Made by a program: the position numbers and the translations under genes
The notes under the pieces: model-generated
Database searches by the model: none
What the model was told of the DNA's origin: nothing
The model's input: only the letters and a program-made list of their open reading frames with translations
Assembly (NCBI RefSeq): GCF_025502585.1
Contig: NZ_CP106679.1
Span: 725,001-789,000, forward strand
Direction: 5' to 3'
Length of the DNA stretch: 64,000 bases
Origin: Reichenbachiella agarivorans
GTDB taxonomy: Bacteria > Bacteroidota > Bacteroidia > Cytophagales > Cyclobacteriaceae
In this document: positions 51,285 to 59,276 of the stretch, one piece after another
Layout: the number at the start of each line of letters is the position of its first letter
Position numbering within the stretch: position 1 is the stretch's first letter

Positions 51285-54107
51285 CTACTCCACATTTTCA
51301 GGGTATAGCACTACTTTGATATAAGCATCCGTATTCAGGTATTTTTTAGCAGCTCCCTGTATATCCTTAGCTTCTAGTGCTTCAATGCGCCGATCCAATT
51401 CAGCGATTTTAGACAATTCAAATCCGCTCTTTACATAGGTTTTGATCGCGCCCAACCAAAAACCATTTTCTTTCCAATTGAGTTCCATCTCTCTGCGCTG
51501 AGTCTCCTTCACCTTGTTTAAATCCACCTGACTCACACCATTGATTTTGATATCTTCAATCAAATCAATGGTTGCTCCTACCAAGTCTTCCACATTTTCA
51601 GGCGCACAAGGAAACTGAACCTGCATGCTGTAATGCTCATATGGTGATTTTTGTCCTTGTCCACTTGCCCCTACACCATAGACTCCACCTTTTTCCTCTC
51701 GCAAGATTTCTATCAAGCGAATGTCCATGACCTCAGACAGTGTCTTGACATAGTAACTATCCGCTCGCTTGTATTTCTTCTCGGTATTGAAAGCCATCAC
51801 TACCGAACTCTGTGGTTCGGTACCTTTGTAAATCTTCTCATCGACCATACCAGACGGTGGTCTCAAACCTCTGTCCTTCCAAGTTTGTGCATCTTTTACA
51901 GGCATACCTCCTCCCAAATACTGCTCAATCATTGGGATCAAAGTCTCCTCATCATAGTTGCCCACAAACAGATAAGTATAGTGGCTTGGGCTATCAAATT
52001 GTGATTTAAAAAAGTTGATGGCATCATTGAGCTTCACTTTTTCTAGATCTTCTACCGTAGGAATCCCTCCACCTCGCAGGTCGTTTTGACTCATGATCCG
52101 TGCCAACTGATCTTGAAAATAATAGCTCGGATTAGAAAGTACATTAGACAAAATCGCTTTGTTTCTTTGAATCAAAGATTGAAAAGCCTCTTCGTCTGTT
52201 CTCACACTGGTGAAATAAAGATGAATCAACTGAAACATGGTTTCGATATCCTTGGGAGAGGTGTTGCCATTGAATCCTGATTCCAAATCACTGATATAAG
52301 GTGAAATACCTACGGATTTGCCTGCGAGCGCCTTCTCTAGTTGGGTATAGCTATAATCTCCTATCCCGCTCAACGATACGATGTTGGACGCAAAACTTGC
52401 CGACCAAAAATCCTTGTCCTCAGCTAGCGAGGTTCCTCCCTTGCGGTATGCCGAAAACATAATTTCATCGTTTTTGAATGCCGTAGGTTTCAAATAGACT
52501 TTGGCACCATTGGACAACTCCAATACTTTGACTTCTACCTCCTGGATTTCTGATCGCTTCATTACTGAGCCACCCTCTGGCAATTCCTTGAGCAGATTTG
52601 TATCTATCATTTCTTCTGCCAGTGGCTCCAGCTGTCTCTGTTCCACCTCTGCGACCCAACTTAATATTTCTTCTGTGGTGGGCAATACCAACCCTTCTTG
52701 CTGTGGAGCAGTCATATAGATGACACGATTTTCTTTCTTGATCCACTGCGCAATGATCGCATTGACCTCATCGAGTGTGATTCCGTCAATGTTGTCCTTC
52801 AGAAAATTGTACTCGTATGCAATCCCTGGAACTGGCTCTTCTTCAAGAAAATGTCGAATCAATTCATCTGCAATGCCTCCTGACTTGGATTTGTCTCGTT
52901 CCTTGTAGGCACTTTCATACGACTCCAACATGTTCAACTTGACAGTCTGCAACTCAGACTCGTTGAACCCATGTAGCTCGACTCTACGGATCTCTTCGAG
53001 CAGCGTCATCACACCTGTCATGATGTCGTCTGGTTTAGGTACCGCAAATCCAGAAAATGCAGTCGTCTTTCGAGATACTGGCGACCCAATGTAAGTAGTC
53101 GCATACAGATACGGAGGATTGGCAACCTGCAGCAGATCATTCAACCTTTGATTGATCATTTCCAAAAACAAACTTTGCACATGGCTCTGCCTAAACTGCT
53201 TCTCGGTTTTGAACTCTGTCGCCTCATTTTTATACATGATATTGAAGAGTATATTGGTCGCCTCTGGGTCTGAGGTCACCGCCACCAGTGGCTCTTCATT
53301 GGTTGGAACATCAAATTCTTCCCTCACTCTTTCTTTTGTAGGATTCCGAAAAGCAGAAAAATGAGCCTTGATCCTTTCCTCCATTTTGTCCACATCTATG
53401 TCACCCACTGCGACCACCGCCATCAGATCGGGTCTGTACCAGTCATCATAAAATCTCTTGATAGCTGCCCGATCAAAAGATTCCAAAGTCTCCTTTTTCC
53501 CGATTGGGAGCCGCTCGGCGTATTTAGACCCTTTGAATATCACCGGAAGGTATTCCTCCAGCATACGAGCATTGGCTCCTTGGCCCAACCTCCATTCTTC
53601 AATTACAACCCCTCTTTCCTTGTCAAGTTCAGCCTGATCAAAACTCAAGTTGCCTGCCCAATCTTCCAATATCGTCAAGCCCTTTTCCAAAATTTGTTCG
53701 TCATCCGATGGGATGGGGAGGATATAGACCGTCTCATCAAACGAGGTGTAAGCATTGAGGTGCGCACCAAACTTGACCCCCACAGACTGGAGATAACTCA
53801 CCAGCTCATTCTTATCAAAATGCTTTGAGCCATTGAACGCCATGTGCTCAGTAAAATGCGCCAGTCCCAACTGATCCTGATCTTCCAAAATTGAACCTGC
53901 ATTGACGACCAATCGCAACTCCACACGATCTGCTGGGAGTGCATTTTGTTTGATAAAATAGGTCAGCCCATTGTCCAACTGCCCCGTCCTGACAGTAGAA
54001 TCAAACGGAATTAATTTGTCCTGCTCTACCTGTGCCCAAGAAAAGCTTGTGAAAACTACTGTAAATATCAGGATCAAAACCCCTTGATAAAAAGCGGACT
54101 TATTCAT
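51285..54107 (-). CDS. M16 family zinc metallopeptidase, secreted
   Basis: A 940-residue insulinase/pitrilysin-type protease. A signal peptide (MNKSAFYQGVLILIFTVVFTSFSWAQ) directs it to the periplasm or envelope. The inverted zinc motif is HFTEH at 84-88; the downstream zinc glutamate lies in the RGVVIEEWRLGQG segment at about 170. The C-terminal inactive repeat shows LRGGGIPTVEDLEKVKL, FVGNYD and the REEKGGVYGVGAS substrate-binding segment. Length fits the two-repeat, full-size form. A 70-bp gap separates it from the DUF6134-like gene upstream, so an operon is possible. Confidence 0.92.
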   Translation of the reverse strand: MNKSAFYQGVLILIFTVVFTSFSWAQVEQDKLIPFDSTVRTGQLDNGLTYFIKQNALPADRVELRLVVNAGSILEDQDQLGLAHFTEHMAFNGSKHFDKNELVSYLQSVGVKFGAHLNAYTSFDETVYILPIPSDDEQILEKGLTILEDWAGNLSFDQAELDKERGVVIEEWRLGQGANARMLEEYLPVIFKGSKYAERLPIGKKETLESFDRAAIKRFYDDWYRPDLMAVVAVGDIDVDKMEERIKAHFSAFRNPTKERVREEFDVPTNEEPLVAVTSDPEATNILFNIMYKNEATEFKTEKQFRQSHVQSLFLEMINQRLNDLLQVANPPYLYATTYIGSPVSRKTTAFSGFAVPKPDDIMTGVMTLLEEIRRVELHGFNESELQTVKLNMLESYESAYKERDKSKSGGIADELIRHFLEEEPVPGIAYEYNFLKDNIDGITLDEVNAIIAQWIKKENRVIYMTAPQQEGLVLPTTEEILSWVAEVEQRQLEPLAEEMIDTNLLKELPEGGSVMKRSEIQEVEVKVLELSNGAKVYLKPTAFKNDEIMFSAYRKGGTSLAEDKDFWSASFASNIVSLSGIGDYSYTQLEKALAGKSVGISPYISDLESGFNGNTSPKDIETMFQLIHLYFTSVRTDEEAFQSLIQRNKAILSNVLSNPSYYFQDQLARIMSQNDLRGGGIPTVEDLEKVKLNDAINFFKSQFDSPSHYTYLFVGNYDEETLIPMIEQYLGGGMPVKDAQTWKDRGLRPPSGMVDEKIYKGTEPQSSVVMAFNTEKKYKRADSYYVKTLSEVMDIRLIEILREEKGGVYGVGASGQGQKSPYEHYSMQVQFPCAPENVEDLVGATIDLIEDIKINGVSQVDLNKVKETQRREMELNWKENGFWLGAIKTYVKSGFELSKIAELDRRIEALEAKDIQGAAKKYLNTDAYIKVVLYPENVE

Positions 54108-54177
54108 GTTTTGTATGCTAAAAATTTGATTACTTTTTTATCACTACGCCTCTAGGACATAGTATCTCTACTATTCT

Positions 54178-54777
54178 TTACTCCTTTATTCTGATGTAAA
54201 AAGTGGCATAAGACCTACTCACTTTCACTTCTGTACAAATACCATTTCGATACGTATAGACATTTAATCCATCCTCGGATTCCATTTCATATGTATGATT
54301 ACCCACATCTTCTATTTCGAGATTCGTTGCAAAAACTTGTGAAAACACATATTTCTTACCTATCGGCTCGTTGAAATAAATCTCTGGAATAGAGTACCTA
54401 ATGGCATCAGAATCAAACTCGATGATATCACTGTCTGTTTCGATTCTATAATATCCATCCCTTTTCTGAACATCGGATTGATTTTGTGTAGCTCCATTGA
54501 GTGTACTGAGCGCATTGCCAGATTGTAGTACCCCTCCTACATAAGTTTCCGTCAGGTTGTAATCAACCGTCAACTTGACTACCACTCTAAAATGAGTCAC
54601 ACTTTTGATTTTGTAATCCACCTGATTTCCCGAAACCTTTTTTTCGGCCGTCATAGAGCCAATTACACTTCCTCCCTTCACTATGTCATAGTTGATCACC
54701 TGACTGTACAAATCAGCAGACCACAGCAGACTTAGAAAAACAAGAAAAACTTTGACGATGGTAGGGATAGAATTCAA
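54178..54777 (-). CDS. DUF6134-like secreted protein
   Basis: A 199-residue protein with signal peptide (IVKVFLVFLSLLWSADLYSQ) and a beta-rich mature domain (INYDIVKGGSVIGSMTAEKKVSGNQVDYKIKS). I associate this pattern with DUF6134 proteins, whose role is unknown; the family call is tentative. The start is TTG at 54777, since no ATG precedes the leader. It lies 70 bp upstream of the M16 protease gene in the same direction. An IS element is inserted about 170 bp upstream of its start. Confidence 0.68.
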   Translation of the reverse strand: MNSIPTIVKVFLVFLSLLWSADLYSQVINYDIVKGGSVIGSMTAEKKVSGNQVDYKIKSVTHFRVVVKLTVDYNLTETYVGGVLQSGNALSTLNGATQNQSDVQKRDGYYRIETDSDIIEFDSDAIRYSIPEIYFNEPIGKKYVFSQVFATNLEIEDVGNHTYEMESEDGLNVYTYRNGICTEVKVSRSYATFYIRIKE

Positions 54778-54946
54778 ATAGCTTACAATTTGAGATCAAG
54801 CAGGAATTTACCTGCTTTTCGACCTTGAAGATAAAGCAATTTTGGAGAGATTAAAACTCTGAACACAAGAGATTAATTCTAAATCACCCTGTCCGAATAT
54901 AACGAAACCCATCCAGCCTCTATCCATCCTACCGAACCCACTAGTC

Positions 54947-54950
54947 GCAA
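54947..54950. repeat. Target-site duplication, left copy (GCAA)
   Basis: It matches 56168-56171 on the other side of the IS element, the 4-bp duplication expected for IS407-group insertions. Confidence 0.85.
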
Positions 54951-54972
54951 TGTAAGCTTCCCCAAAAACAGG

Positions 54973-55002
54973 ACAGTTTAAAAATGAATAGATTTAAACT
55001 GT
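54973..55002 (+). promoter_or_regulatory. Hairpin just before orfA of the IS
   Basis: ACAGTTTAAA (54973-54982) pairs with TTTAAACTGT (54993-55002), ending 4 bp before the orfA ATG. In other ISs such hairpins block translation from incoming transcripts; here that role is inferred. Confidence 0.6.
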
Positions 55003-55006
55003 AGAA

Positions 55007-55273
55007 ATGAAGAAGAGTACATTTAGTCCCCAGCAAATCGTTAAGATTCTCAAGGAATTTGAACAAGGTAAATCGGCACAAGAGGTATGCCGCCATCATG
55101 GTATAAGCCAAGGCACGCTATATAATTGGCGCAAGAAGTATGGCGGCATGGAAGCCTCAGACCTGAAGCGTTTGAAGGCTCTGGAGGAGGAGAATGCCAA
55201 ACTAAAGCGTATGTATGCTGAGCTGGCATTGGATCACCAGATGGCCAAAGAGATCATAGAAAAAAAGCTCTAA
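55007..55273 (+). CDS. IS3-family transposase OrfA
   Basis: An 88-residue DNA-binding subunit: helix-turn-helix ([40 protein letters not shown]) and a C-terminal leucine-zipper-like coiled coil ([23 protein letters not shown]). The stop at 55273 follows an A AAA AAG site (55261-55267), where a -1 shift gives the OrfAB fusion transposase. Codon usage matches the host gene context only loosely. Confidence 0.93.
   Translation: MKKSTFSPQQIVKILKEFEQGKSAQEVCRHHGISQGTLYNWRKKYGGMEASDLKRLKALEEENAKLKRMYAELALDHQMAKEIIEKKL
55261..55267 (+). other. Programmed -1 frameshift site (A AAA AAG)
   Basis: A slippery heptamer in the orfA frame. The -1 frame from 55261 is open ([16 protein letters not shown]) and joins OrfB without a stop. 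Confidence 0.88.
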
Positions 55274-55341
55274 AGCCCTGTGATAAGCGTAGGATTAGTA
55301 AAGAGCTGCCTAAATACGGTATCAACAGGGCGTGCCGTGTA

Positions 55342-56151
55342 ATGGATGTGTCTAGGTCGGTGATGTATTATAAACCCCAAAAGGATGACACCCCGATTGA
55401 AGTGGCTTTGAATGATAAGGCTGCACAATTTCCCAGAGAAGGTTTTTGGAAGGCTTATGGCCGCCTTAGACTAGAGGGCAAGCATTGGAATCATAAAAGG
55501 GTATATAGGGTTTACAAAGCTCTGGGGCTATCCTTAAGGGTCAAGAAGAAGAAACGTCTCCCCGCTAGGTCCAAGCAGCATCTTGAGGCTCCGAATCACC
55601 TTAATCATACATGGTCAATAGACTTTATGCAGGATAGATTGGTAAATGGTCGAAAAATCAGAAGTTTCAACGTAATGGATGATGCAAACAGAGAGGCATT
55701 GCATATAGAAGTAGATTTTTCACTAAAAAGCAGTCGAGTGATCTGGGTACTGAACCACCTGATCAATAGGAGAGGAAAACCAAAGCGCATCAGGATGGAT
55801 AATGGGCCAGAATTCATAGCCTTAATGACCCAAACATGGAGTTATGCGCAAGAAATTGAGTTTTGTTACATCCAACCAGGCAAGCCCACGCAGAATGCTT
55901 ACATCGAAAGGTTCAATGGCTCTCTGCGCCGGGGCGTGTTTGATGCGTTTGTATTTGAGCACATCGACCAGGCCAGAGAAGAAGTAGATAAGTGGATGGA
56001 AGATTACAATAACCATCGCCCGCATGATAGCCTTGGTAGGATTACTCCAAAAATGTTCGGAGAAAACCTTCAGAGAGTCCAAGAGGGTACCCTCTTGGAC
56101 TCTCTGAAGGTTGAAGTATTAGACAATAATTATAAATTACAGCTGTCCTAA
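55342..56151 (+). CDS. IS3-family transposase OrfB
   Basis: Catalytic part of an rve/DDE integrase; the frame is open from the slippery site, so the active protein is OrfAB. DDE residues are visible in [17 protein letters not shown] (first D), [14 protein letters not shown] (second D) and [17 protein letters not shown] (E, spaced about 35). The region before the first ATG at 55342 encodes [20 protein letters not shown]. The last part contains a 44-bp perfect palindrome inside the reading frame. OrfB is complete. Confidence 0.95.
   Translation: MDVSRSVMYYKPQKDDTPIEVALNDKAAQFPREGFWKAYGRLRLEGKHWNHKRVYRVYKALGLSLRVKKKKRLPARSKQHLEAPNHLNHTWSIDFMQDRLVNGRKIRSFNVMDDANREALHIEVDFSLKSSRVIWVLNHLINRRGKPKRIRMDNGPEFIALMTQTWSYAQEIEFCYIQPGKPTQNAYIERFNGSLRRGVFDAFVFEHIDQAREEVDKWMEDYNNHRPHDSLGRITPKMFGENLQRVQEGTLLDSLKVEVLDNNYKLQLS
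56067..56110. repeat. Perfect 44-bp palindrome in the 3' end of orfB
   Basis: 56067-56088 is the exact reverse complement of 56089-56110, with a GGTACC centre and no loop. It encodes part of the OrfB tail ([16 protein letters not shown]) and lies 42 bp before the stop. Confidence 0.9.
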
Positions 56152-56167
56152 AAATGGGAAGCTTACA

Positions 56168-56171
56168 GCAA
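56168..56171. repeat. Target-site duplication, right copy (GCAA)
   Basis: Matches 54947-54950. Confidence 0.85.
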
Positions 56172-56208
56172 CAGTCAGGCAACTCCCCAAATTCCATTAA
56201 GATTGAAA

Positions 56209-56275
56209 ATCTTGAATCTTGAATCTTGAATCTTGAATCTTGAATCTTGAATCTTGAATCTTGAATCTTGAATCT
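56209..56275 (+). repeat. Exact heptamer tandem array, (ATCTTGA) x 9.5
   Basis: Nine identical 7-bp units (ATCTTGA), then ATCT. An imperfect unit (ATTGAAA) precedes it at 56202-56208. It lies between the IS and the rlmN promoter. Confidence 0.95.
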
Positions 56276-56322
56276 AACTATTCTTTTCAAGCGATGATTT
56301 TCTACCCACACTCAAATAACTC

Positions 56323-56330
56323 TATCTTTG
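56323..56330 (+). promoter_or_regulatory. -7 box 4 bp before the rlmN ATG (TATCTTTG)
   Basis: A perfect TAnnTTTG. If used, transcription would start within 1-3 bases of the ATG at 56335, giving a leaderless mRNA. Confidence 0.6.
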
Positions 56331-56334
56331 CGCC

Positions 56335-57381
56335 ATGGATAAGAATGTTGGCATCAGAGACCTAAGAAAAACCCCACAGGAAGATATCGGACTTTTTCTT
56401 CAAGAGATCGGCGAAAAATCGTTCAGAGCCAAACAGATCAAAGAATGGATATGGAAAAAATCTGCCAAATCCATAGATGAGATGACCAACATCTCTCTAA
56501 AAACCCGTGACAAACTCAAAGAGAACTTTGTCATCAATCCAGTCAAAGTCGACAAAGAACAAAAAAGTAGTGATGGCACTGTCAAGTCCGCCATGAAACT
56601 ATACGATGACCATGTCGTAGAAAGTGTGCTCATCCCTGCCGATAGTCGTATGACTGCATGTGTATCCTCTCAGGTCGGTTGCTCTCTGAGTTGCAAATTT
56701 TGTGCGACGGGCTACATGGACAGAGCGAGAAATTTGGATGCCTCTGAAATCTACGATCAAGTCGTAGCTGTCAACAACCAGGCCTTGGAGAATTTCAACC
56801 TACCACTCTCCAATATTGTCTATATGGGCATGGGTGAACCTCTGCTCAACTATGCCAATGTACTAGAATCTATCAAACATATCACCTCGCCAGAAGGCCT
56901 CAATATGAGTCCAAAACGCATCACTGTATCTACCGCAGGGATTGCCAAAATGATCAAAAAACTGGCTGATGATCAAGTGAAATTCAACTTGGCTCTGTCT
57001 CTACATGCTGCCAATGACGTGAAACGAAACAAGATCATGCCGATCAACGAGACCAACACGCTAGAAGCACTTCGGGAGGCTCTGACCTATTTCTACCAAA
57101 AAACAGGCAACAAAATCACCTTTGAGTACATCATTTTTTACGACTTCAATGATTCGCTGCAAGATGCTCAAGAGCTCTATGAGTTTTGGAAAAGAGTTCC
57201 TTCTCGGATCAACATCATCGAATACAATCCCATCGCAGAGGCCAACTATAAAAATGCCGATGAAAACACCCTGGACAAATTCATCGCCTACCTAGAAAAC
57301 AAAGGAGTCAACGTACATGTCAGACGCAGCAGAGGCAAAGACATCGACGCAGCCTGTGGACAACTCGCCAACAAGAGTTGA
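56335..57381 (+). CDS. rlmN: 23S rRNA/tRNA adenine-C2 methyltransferase RlmN
   Basis: A 348-residue radical-SAM enzyme that methylates C2 of A2503 in 23S rRNA and A37 of some tRNAs. The cluster motif is C116-x3-C120-x2-C123 (GCSLSCKFCATGYM). The two catalytic cysteines are at about 109 (TACVSSQ) and 341 (AACGQLAN). GMGEPLLNYANV and the SLHAANDVKRNKIMPIN segments complete the family pattern. It starts at ATG 56335 with a -7 box 4 bp before it. High confidence. Confidence 0.95.
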   Translation: MDKNVGIRDLRKTPQEDIGLFLQEIGEKSFRAKQIKEWIWKKSAKSIDEMTNISLKTRDKLKENFVINPVKVDKEQKSSDGTVKSAMKLYDDHVVESVLIPADSRMTACVSSQVGCSLSCKFCATGYMDRARNLDASEIYDQVVAVNNQALENFNLPLSNIVYMGMGEPLLNYANVLESIKHITSPEGLNMSPKRITVSTAGIAKMIKKLADDQVKFNLALSLHAANDVKRNKIMPINETNTLEALREALTYFYQKTGNKITFEYIIFYDFNDSLQDAQELYEFWKRVPSRINIIEYNPIAEANYKNADENTLDKFIAYLENKGVNVHVRRSRGKDIDAACGQLANKS

Positions 57382-57436
57382 TGAGAAATTACAAATCTGA
57401 AGCTTTAAAACATTCTGCTTTCATATTTTTCACTCA

Positions 57437-58033
57437 TTAACTCGTCAACTCCAGATCGAGCAGTGATATTTTATCTTTTAGTGCTTGGTGTTTTTCTGGC
57501 GTTATGCGACCAGATAGGCTACAGATTTCTGTAAAATCTTGCCCCTTGATTTCCACCCCAAATTCAGTCAAGATACGCATCACCTCCTGCGTTTTTTCAT
57601 AAGGATACACCAGACTGAAATCAGTCTTGATTTCGATGGTGAGGATTTCAGCTTTGGATAGGGCATCCTCTGCAGCAGTTTTGTATGCATGCACCAATCC
57701 GCTCACACCCAATTTGGTTCCCCCAAAGTATCGCACCACTACGACCAGTGTATTGACCAAATCATAAGAGCGAATCTGTCCCAATATCGGATCACCTGCC
57801 GAATGATTGGGTTCTCCGTCATCATTGGCACGGATCAGTTGCTGGTTGCCAGCATTGATAATATGGGCAAAACAGTGATGTCGCGCATCATAATACTGCT
57901 TTTTGAGAATCTCTACTTTTTCTTTGACCTCCTCGATCCTCTCTACGTGATAGGCAAAAGCCAAAAATTTACTCCCCTTTTCTTTGTAGAATCCTTCGGT
58001 TTCTCCCCGTATGACGCGATACGTTTCTGCCAT
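57437..58033 (-). CDS. yigZ: YigZ/IMPACT family protein
   Basis: A 198-residue UPF0029-type protein related to yeast YIH1/human IMPACT. Motifs are EGFYKEKGSKFLAFAY, YDARHHCFAHI, DDGEPNHSAGDPIL and VVVVRYFGGTKLGVSGLVHAYKTAAEDAL. The C-terminal DUF1949-like RNA-binding domain follows (TDFSLVYPYEKTQEVMRIL). Its ATG at 58033 overlaps the TGA of the TPR gene (58035-58033), so the two are translationally coupled. The molecular function is not settled in the family; an RNA- or translation-related role has been suggested. Confidence 0.9.
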   Translation of the reverse strand: MAETYRVIRGETEGFYKEKGSKFLAFAYHVERIEEVKEKVEILKKQYYDARHHCFAHIINAGNQQLIRANDDGEPNHSAGDPILGQIRSYDLVNTLVVVVRYFGGTKLGVSGLVHAYKTAAEDALSKAEILTIEIKTDFSLVYPYEKTQEVMRILTEFGVEIKGQDFTEICSLSGRITPEKHQALKDKISLLDLELTS

Positions 58034-59169
58034 CAATCTATTTTATTCAACCGCTCTTTGGCTTCTTTGGTCACCAAATCACTCTCGTCCAAGTCAATTG
58101 CTTGTTGATAGTACTCGATGGCCTGTTTGATCTCACCTTTCCGCTCCGTCACTCGACCCAAGCCCAAATACGCTAAACTCCTATAATATTCTCCACGTGT
58201 CGGGTCCTGATCTCCAGTGGCCAGCGCTTTCGTATAATAGTATGCAGCTTTGGTGTCCGATTTTAACACATGCTCTTGATATGACCCCATGTACACCTCC
58301 CCACAGGTTCGATAATATGGTTTCTCGTAGGACAAAAATGCTTCGATCATCGGAAGTGCCGTCTTGTATTCGCCTCTCATGACCAAACTCTCCACATGCT
58401 TGGTTTTAAAATAGCTGTTGCGGGGATATTCCTTGCTGATTTTTTGGATGTAATATTCAGCCTTTTTATAATCCGTTTCATATCTGAGGTAGATATAGGC
58501 TGTGTAGAGGTGTGCTTCTGCCTTTACAATTTTGCTTTGATTCACAGCACTGTCCAGTTGCTGCAGGCCCAATTTTTTATTTCCAGATTTAAAAAACCAA
58601 AGCAAGGGAGAATAAGCTGGATGTCTTTCTGGGTATTTCTCTCGAAAATAATTGTAAAGTCCTGCCAAAAAATAAAACTCTGGACTTTCGTCGGTTTTTT
58701 CCATCGTCTCAGTAATGAAATCATAAGTCTTCTTGGCCTCAGTCACAGCTTTTACATAGCTCCCCTCCCTTGCGTAGTATTCTGCCAGTAGTCCATGTGC
58801 CGACATTTCAAAAAACAACCCTTCCAGGTTGTCTGGATCTTCCTTTCTAATCTTTACGGCCAGTTCAATTACCTTCTCCAGTTCGCGCTGATGGGCAGGA
58901 AAACTAGGACTGGTTGTACGAATAGGCTGATCTTGCCATGCTATGTTCATGGCACGCATCATATGGATGACAGGGTGATTGGGTAGTTTCAACGCCATCT
59001 TGTCAATCGCCATGTTTGCCGAGTCTGGGTACTCATTGTACACATAGTAGGCCACCTTTTCGATGGCAGCAAGTGTCTTTGGACTGTCAAAGACTGGCAA
59101 CTTTTGTGCGGTGGCATGATGACTCCACGCCACACAAGCTGTGCAAAAAATAAGAAGGTTTGTTTTCAA
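58033..59169 (-). CDS. Secreted TPR protein, paralog of the 16907 gene
   Basis: About 378 residues from TTG 59169, which gives a normal signal peptide (KTNLLIFCTACVAWSHHATAQ); a GTG at 59202 would add residues before it. TPR-like helix pairs occur at about 290-365 (YYTKALATGDQDPTRGEYYRSLAYLGLGRVTERKGEIKQAIEYYQQAI). It shares the SPEFYFLAGLYNYF/LLWFFKSGNKKLGLQQL core with the product of 16907-18067. It is followed directly by a YigZ gene in overlap. The protein is probably periplasmic; its partners are unknown. Confidence 0.78.
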   Translation of the reverse strand: MKTNLLIFCTACVAWSHHATAQKLPVFDSPKTLAAIEKVAYYVYNEYPDSANMAIDKMALKLPNHPVIHMMRAMNIAWQDQPIRTTSPSFPAHQRELEKVIELAVKIRKEDPDNLEGLFFEMSAHGLLAEYYAREGSYVKAVTEAKKTYDFITETMEKTDESPEFYFLAGLYNYFREKYPERHPAYSPLLWFFKSGNKKLGLQQLDSAVNQSKIVKAEAHLYTAYIYLRYETDYKKAEYYIQKISKEYPRNSYFKTKHVESLVMRGEYKTALPMIEAFLSYEKPYYRTCGEVYMGSYQEHVLKSDTKAAYYYTKALATGDQDPTRGEYYRSLAYLGLGRVTERKGEIKQAIEYYQQAIDLDESDLVTKEAKERLNKID

Positions 59170-59220
59170 GTATTCTTTATTTAAACTTCGGGACACATTC
59201 ACAAATCACGTACCAGCCTA

Positions 59221-59228
59221 TATCTTTG
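59221..59228 (+). promoter_or_regulatory. -7 box (TATCTTTG) for the GNAT-like gene
   Basis: A perfect TAnnTTTG 48 bp before the ATG at 59277, in a divergent spacer. Confidence 0.5.
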
Positions 59229-59276
59229 GTTAACTTTCCAACACAAGGAAAATTGCCGAAGCACTATTTCAAATTT

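Larger units (their letters stand above)
54951..56167 (+). mobile_element. IS3-family insertion sequence (IS407-group type), intact
   Basis: A 1217-bp element with terminal inverted repeats: left TGTAAGCTTCCC...GGACAG and right complement TGTAAGCTTCCC...GGACAG, identical at their outer 12 bases. 4-bp GCAA duplications flank it. It holds OrfA, OrfB in the -1 frame, an A AAA AAG slippery site and a full DDE triad. Both frames are open, so it appears active. It sits in the spacer between the DUF6134-like gene and rlmN. Confidence 0.95.

Noticed and set aside
55258-55341. IS transposase as a broken (frameshifted) gene
   Set aside because: The -1 change sits exactly at A AAA AAG in the orfA frame, the usual programmed shift of IS3 elements.
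56042-56311. Minus-strand ORF with FKIQDSR repeats
   Set aside because: It is produced by the (ATCTTGA) array and crosses the IS end; no protein-like features.
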